64,000 nt of DNA from Cryptomeria japonica (Eukaryota > Streptophyta > Pinopsida > Cupressales > Cupressaceae), in assembly GCF_030272615.1 (NCBI RefSeq), contig NC_081406.1:235143922-235207921 (forward strand), given 5' to 3'. A program made the translations under genes and the position numbers. Shown one piece after another: positions 60,561-64,000 of the stretch. Every line of letters starts with the position of its first letter. Position 1 is the first letter of the stretch. A model generated the notes under the pieces. That model did no database searches. It was not told where the DNA came from and saw only the letters and a list, made by a program, of their open reading frames with translations.

Positions 60561-61308
60561 CGATACTAGCACTGTAGATCCTCTCTCTCTCTTTTCTTTC
60601 TCTTTTTGACCATTATTCTATGTGTATCCATGTTCTTTTATTATTCCCTTAATGTCTACTTGGGGATGATGCAAAGCATTAAGATCTTTTTTTGCTCTCT
60701 TTCATGTTGTCCCAAAAGACATCCTCTCTTCCCTTTCTTCTAAGGTAGTGTCCTTCTTTAGCGAATGAAGATTATTATATGCATATACATACATGATATA
60801 CATGAGTTATCATACATCATACTGACCTCGAGGAAAGTGACACTACCTCATGTTTTGTGTTCATTATCCTTGGGTTTATACCTTGCTTGGGGGCTAAATC
60901 CTTGCAATAAAGTGCTTCTTTCGTCTCTCTCTTGGGTGTATCCTACCTTAAATAAATCGCTCCCAATAAGGCACACACGATCTCTTTAATATGGGGGCAT
61001 ACACTCCAATCATACTTTCCTTCTTGTGATACTTAGAATTATGTAGAGAGCCTCGTTTTGCTTTGTAATCTTTCGTATCCTTGCTTTCATGACTCATAGT
61101 GAAGGGAACTTTTCTACTTGTAGTCATGGTTCTCCCCTTCTCGATCTTCTCTTTTACTTTGTCAATCAAAGTTGTAAGATCCTAAGTCTACTGGGGGGCT
61201 TGGTGCATCTTGCCTCCTTGACGTGGTAAAAGTCTTTCAATCTTGTTTCCTTGTACTTTACCCATAGTATTGGTGTACGCTTATACTCTCACTAAAGTGG
61301 GGACTAAC
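60561..61308 (+). other. 3' region and polypurine tract of element X
   Basis: T/C-rich, non-coding, similar in style to 20860-23080. It ends in CACTAAAGTGGGGACTAAC (about 61290-61308), the polypurine tract before the LTR. Confidence 0.6.
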
Positions 61309-62521
61309 TATAGTGTCGTAAAATTGTGACCCTAGCAATTTTTGACTGCATTAGGGTCCTCATGCATGTGAACTCAAATCCTCTAGCTTGATCAGAGACT
61401 GGAGAATGATTAGCTTGCAAAAATAGCTTCTTCCTTAGCCTCTGCATCACCCCATCCGCATTCTTCCTTGGAGAAAGGGGTAGGACAGGGGCATGGCGCC
61501 ACTATCCCCCCTTAGATAGGGGTGTGGTTCCCTTGTCCTCTCAGGACATGGGCATGGAACCCTTGTCCTCCCAGGATAGGGGCATGATGCCATTGTTCAT
61601 GCCCTATTTTAGGACATGACCCTTCCTACAGAATGCCTTGTGGGTTGTGCCTCGAGTGGGAAACCTCCTCAATGTTAGCCCGTGATGAAATTCAAATCCT
61701 TTAAACATGTATAGATTCAAGTTGCACAATTGAGCATTCTAGCATTCTTTTTCCATCATTGAGCATTCTCAATTATCCCTTCATGGCTAGGTGTTGCATT
61801 CAAGTCAAGGATTCAACCATTAAAGAGGAGATTGATTCGAACATTCAATTCTACACAAGCATTTCTATCAACATTTCTACTACAACCTCCCTTGAGGTGA
61901 TTTACAATTCAATCTTTCATTTACATCTACTTGCGAGTACTTTCTTTCATTACTTGGTTAATTCTAAAACTGGGGTTTGACCTAAAGGCAAACCCCCAAT
62001 CCCAACCTATTTTCCTCTCTTTTTTGTGTGTAGGTTGTAGGTACGTAGCTATACTTTTCGATTCGAGCTTCATTTTCAGAGACATAAAAACCCTTTTCAT
62101 TTAGCATATTTTTCGGAGGACTGTGTACATTCCCACCATGATCCAGACAACTTTTCGTCAATTTCACAGGGTGACTTCATCTTGACATTTTACTGCTAGA
62201 TCCAAGTGTACAGCTTCATCCCATATTCCAATCTTAAGTTATAATCGATTCTTTGTCACTTGTGTACTATTTAACTCAATTAATTTCCTTTCCAAATCAA
62301 ACAAAGAGAGAGGGGGATCATCCTAACATTCTTAGTTCATTCAGAATTCAATCTATCATCTTTGTGTGGAGATTGAATCTAGTGAATTATCTCATCCCCT
62401 TCTTCCTAATGTAATGGTGAAAAGTTCTTGAAGGATAATCAATAGTGAAACACTCATCTCTCTTTGAGGGAAAGGGTAATTTTCCTCTTGATCCATCATT
62501 CATCATTTTCCCATCATTACA
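61309..62521 (+). repeat. Right LTR of element X
   Basis: Begins TATAGTGTCGTAAAATTG (TG changed to TA) and ends CATCATTACA at 62521, 1213 bases; followed by the CATAG duplication. Contains repeats of GGGGCATGG...CCTTGTCCTCCCAGGA type at 61480-61590. Confidence 0.92.
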
Positions 62522-62526
62522 CATAG

Positions 62527-64000
62527 TTTTCCAAAATTCAATTAGAACAAAAACATGAATAATCCCTAGTGTACAATGTCCATAGTTGATATCTATACTT
62601 GTGACACAATTCAAAGATCTTGTCCTCTCCATGCTCTTGCATCCATGCATTGATCTTCCTATCTACATCTACGAAATATACATGTGTACATGAACATATA
62701 TATATACCAAGTTGTTTTAAAACATTTGAACTAAGAAGATTTTAAAAAAATAAAAAAAATATTTTAAAACACTAAAAGAGATAATGTATCAGTTATCTCC
62801 CAAAACACTCTTTATGGAATGGGCTTGTATGTTCTCGATGATGAATTGGGATAATTAGGTTGCACAAAATGTTTCTTATACCATTCAACAACATCATGTG
62901 CATCATCTATATGATCTCCTATATAATTTATTTGATGCTTTCTTAGAGCACATTTGATACAAGCTCCTGCACCATCATGTTCACCCTTTCCATGACCACT
63001 CTCAAAAAGACTCCAAACCTGTGGTATTTTTTCATATCATTGACATCTACCTAGTGCATAAAATGGCCTCTAATATTTGAATTGTGTCTCACATCCATTA
63101 GACCAAACAAAATGTTTAACTATTGTTATGCCTCTCTCTTTCAAATATTCAAAAAACTTCTTAAAGCAATGTTGTACAAAAAGAGTGTCATTCTCCTTAT
63201 CATCACTGGTATAGGAGTGGTACACTTTCTTAATGACACTATTTTACAATGTACTATCAACACCATCCAAATCCACTTGTGCATGTTGATAACACACATG
63301 CACCATAATAGTGATTTGCTTTGAAAAGTATATTTACTCTGATTAAATCTCTTTTTGATGTGCAAAAGAGTAATTTTCTACTAAGTCCACTATGGACATA
63401 ATAGTTCCAAGTCGGAAAGTGTCTCTTAATGTTTGAAATTGTTGTGCTTACCACTTGGAAACAAAACCATGGCATATGTATGGTTTTATCAAATTATTAA
63501 AATTTTCTATAAATGTTCCAATAGGTATCTCCTCTTCTACATAATCTAACCTTGTAGATTCCTTTCCAAATTTTGTTTCAATTTTTTTTTACTTGTAAAT
63601 CTTGAAATAGACCATCTTCGTCATGTCAGTATCTTCATCTCTATATTCTCTAATCTTTCAAAACATCTGATAGTACAAATGAAATTTGATGTGATAACAA
63701 CAACAAGAAGTTTTGAAGACTTTTTTTACCTTCACATAATATGGCCTTAACCTTTCAAACATGGTTTGTCCAATCTTTATATGAGGGTTTTTTTTAGTGA
63801 ACAATACATACAATTCATGTTTTGTTGTGTCTAACCAATGTTTTACATGGAGATCATAATGATCAGGGCTAAGCCTTTACTTGATAACAACTCTACTATT
63901 TGATGAAGGACGAGTATTATCATTTCAAAAAATTGTCACCAAGTTCCTAACATATTCAATCCTATCAAAACGAGCATCGCTACACATAATTGCCCAATTA
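62527..64000 (-). pseudogene. Transposase-like gene, 5' part (runs off the right edge; continues at 38994)
   Basis: Reading leftwards: YDLHVKHWLDTTKHELYVLF, HIKIGQTMFERLRPYYVK, CCCYHIKFHLYYQMF, AQQFQTLRDTFRLGTIM, SIVDLVENYSFAHQKEI, VYHSYTSDDKENDTLF, HFVWSNGCETQFK, SGHGKGEHDGAGACIKCALR and, near the X insertion, LYTRDYSCFC. This set (CCC-HxxF, VDxxENY, SDGC-like SNGC, GHGKGxxDGxGA, then a cysteine cluster) is a family I know as uncharacterised or transposase-like proteins in plants and animals; the acidic residues in VDLVEN and GEHDG fit a nuclease core. I cannot name the superfamily with certainty. About ten stops and one frameshift near 63290 make it a pseudogene. Confidence 0.68.

Larger units (their letters stand above)
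39000..62521 (+). mobile_element. Element X: gag-protease-only LTR retrotransposon, host of nested inserts Y and Z
   Basis: Flanked by a perfect 5-bp duplication CATAG (38995-38999; 62522-62526). LTRs are 39000-49203 (split by Y) and 61309-62521. The internal region has a tRNA-Trp-type primer site, leader, gag (50320-52133, continued after Z at 58908), protease-like segment, proline/serine-rich tail, 3' region and a polypurine tract. There is no RT, RNase H or integrase, and removal of Z leaves gag and protease directly contiguous, so pol is truly absent. The element would depend on enzymes from a relative such as a full Tat element. Length without inserts is roughly 7.8 kb. Confidence 0.88.

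Overview
This window is plant nuclear heterochromatin. It holds no intact host gene, rRNA, tRNA or CRISPR array that I can support. Nearly every recognisable coding segment is a decayed transposable-element gene. The mix (Ty3/gypsy Tat lineage, a Ty3/gypsy chromovirus, Ty1/copia, a two-exon-or-more DNA-transposase-like gene), the deep nesting and the heavy load of stop codons suggest a seed plant with a very large, slowly purged genome. A gymnosperm such as a conifer is plausible, but that is inference from style, not from a diagnostic gene.

Layout. (1) Bases 1-16874: a minus-strand Tat-lineage element A. Its 5' LTR is 15487-16874, followed (reading leftwards) by a tRNA-Trp-type primer site, a leader, gag, protease, a G-patch segment, RT, two RNases H and integrase. 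A plus-strand antisense gene with a plant mobile domain (PMD) lies near the left edge; the 3' LTR is just outside the window. (2) 16875-19156: element B, a second copy joined to A through the shared LTR and collapsed by an internal deletion, so the region reads PMD-pol-gag-LTR-PMD fragment-LTR fragment. (3) 19157-25350: a copia-type LTR fragment, the 3' end of a second gag-only family, and unassigned AT-rich DNA with a promoter-like palindrome cluster. (4) 25355-29940 plus 33796-33955: a satellite of about 126-bp units, each containing a near-perfect hairpin of about 39-nt arms. It is interrupted by a solo LTR (target duplication CCCTT) and by a composite copia insertion. (5) 34548-35927: an unrecognised plus-strand pseudogene that faces a minus-strand transposase-like pseudogene.

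(6) From 38175 to the right edge the window is one nest. The transposase-like gene (64000 to 62527, continued at 38994 to 38175) was split by element X (39000-62521, target duplication CATAG). X's left LTR was split by chromovirus Y (39420-48379, TCAAT/TCGAT). Y's right LTR was split by a solo LTR (46565-47689, TCTGG). X's gag was split by element Z (52134-58902, AATAC). Removing each insert restores the reading frame or LTR of its host, which gives a clear relative order of events.

Functionally the most interesting pieces are the non-autonomous elements. X carries gag and protease-like sequence but no polymerase. Z carries a gag with four zinc knuckles, and in place of pol a roughly 1000-codon unrecognised gene preceded by a TATA box. 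A and B carry the antisense PMD gene. Together they show retroelements that have lost their own enzymes or gained extra genes. Coordinates of element ends are read directly from the sequence; lineage names rest on motif recognition without database searches.
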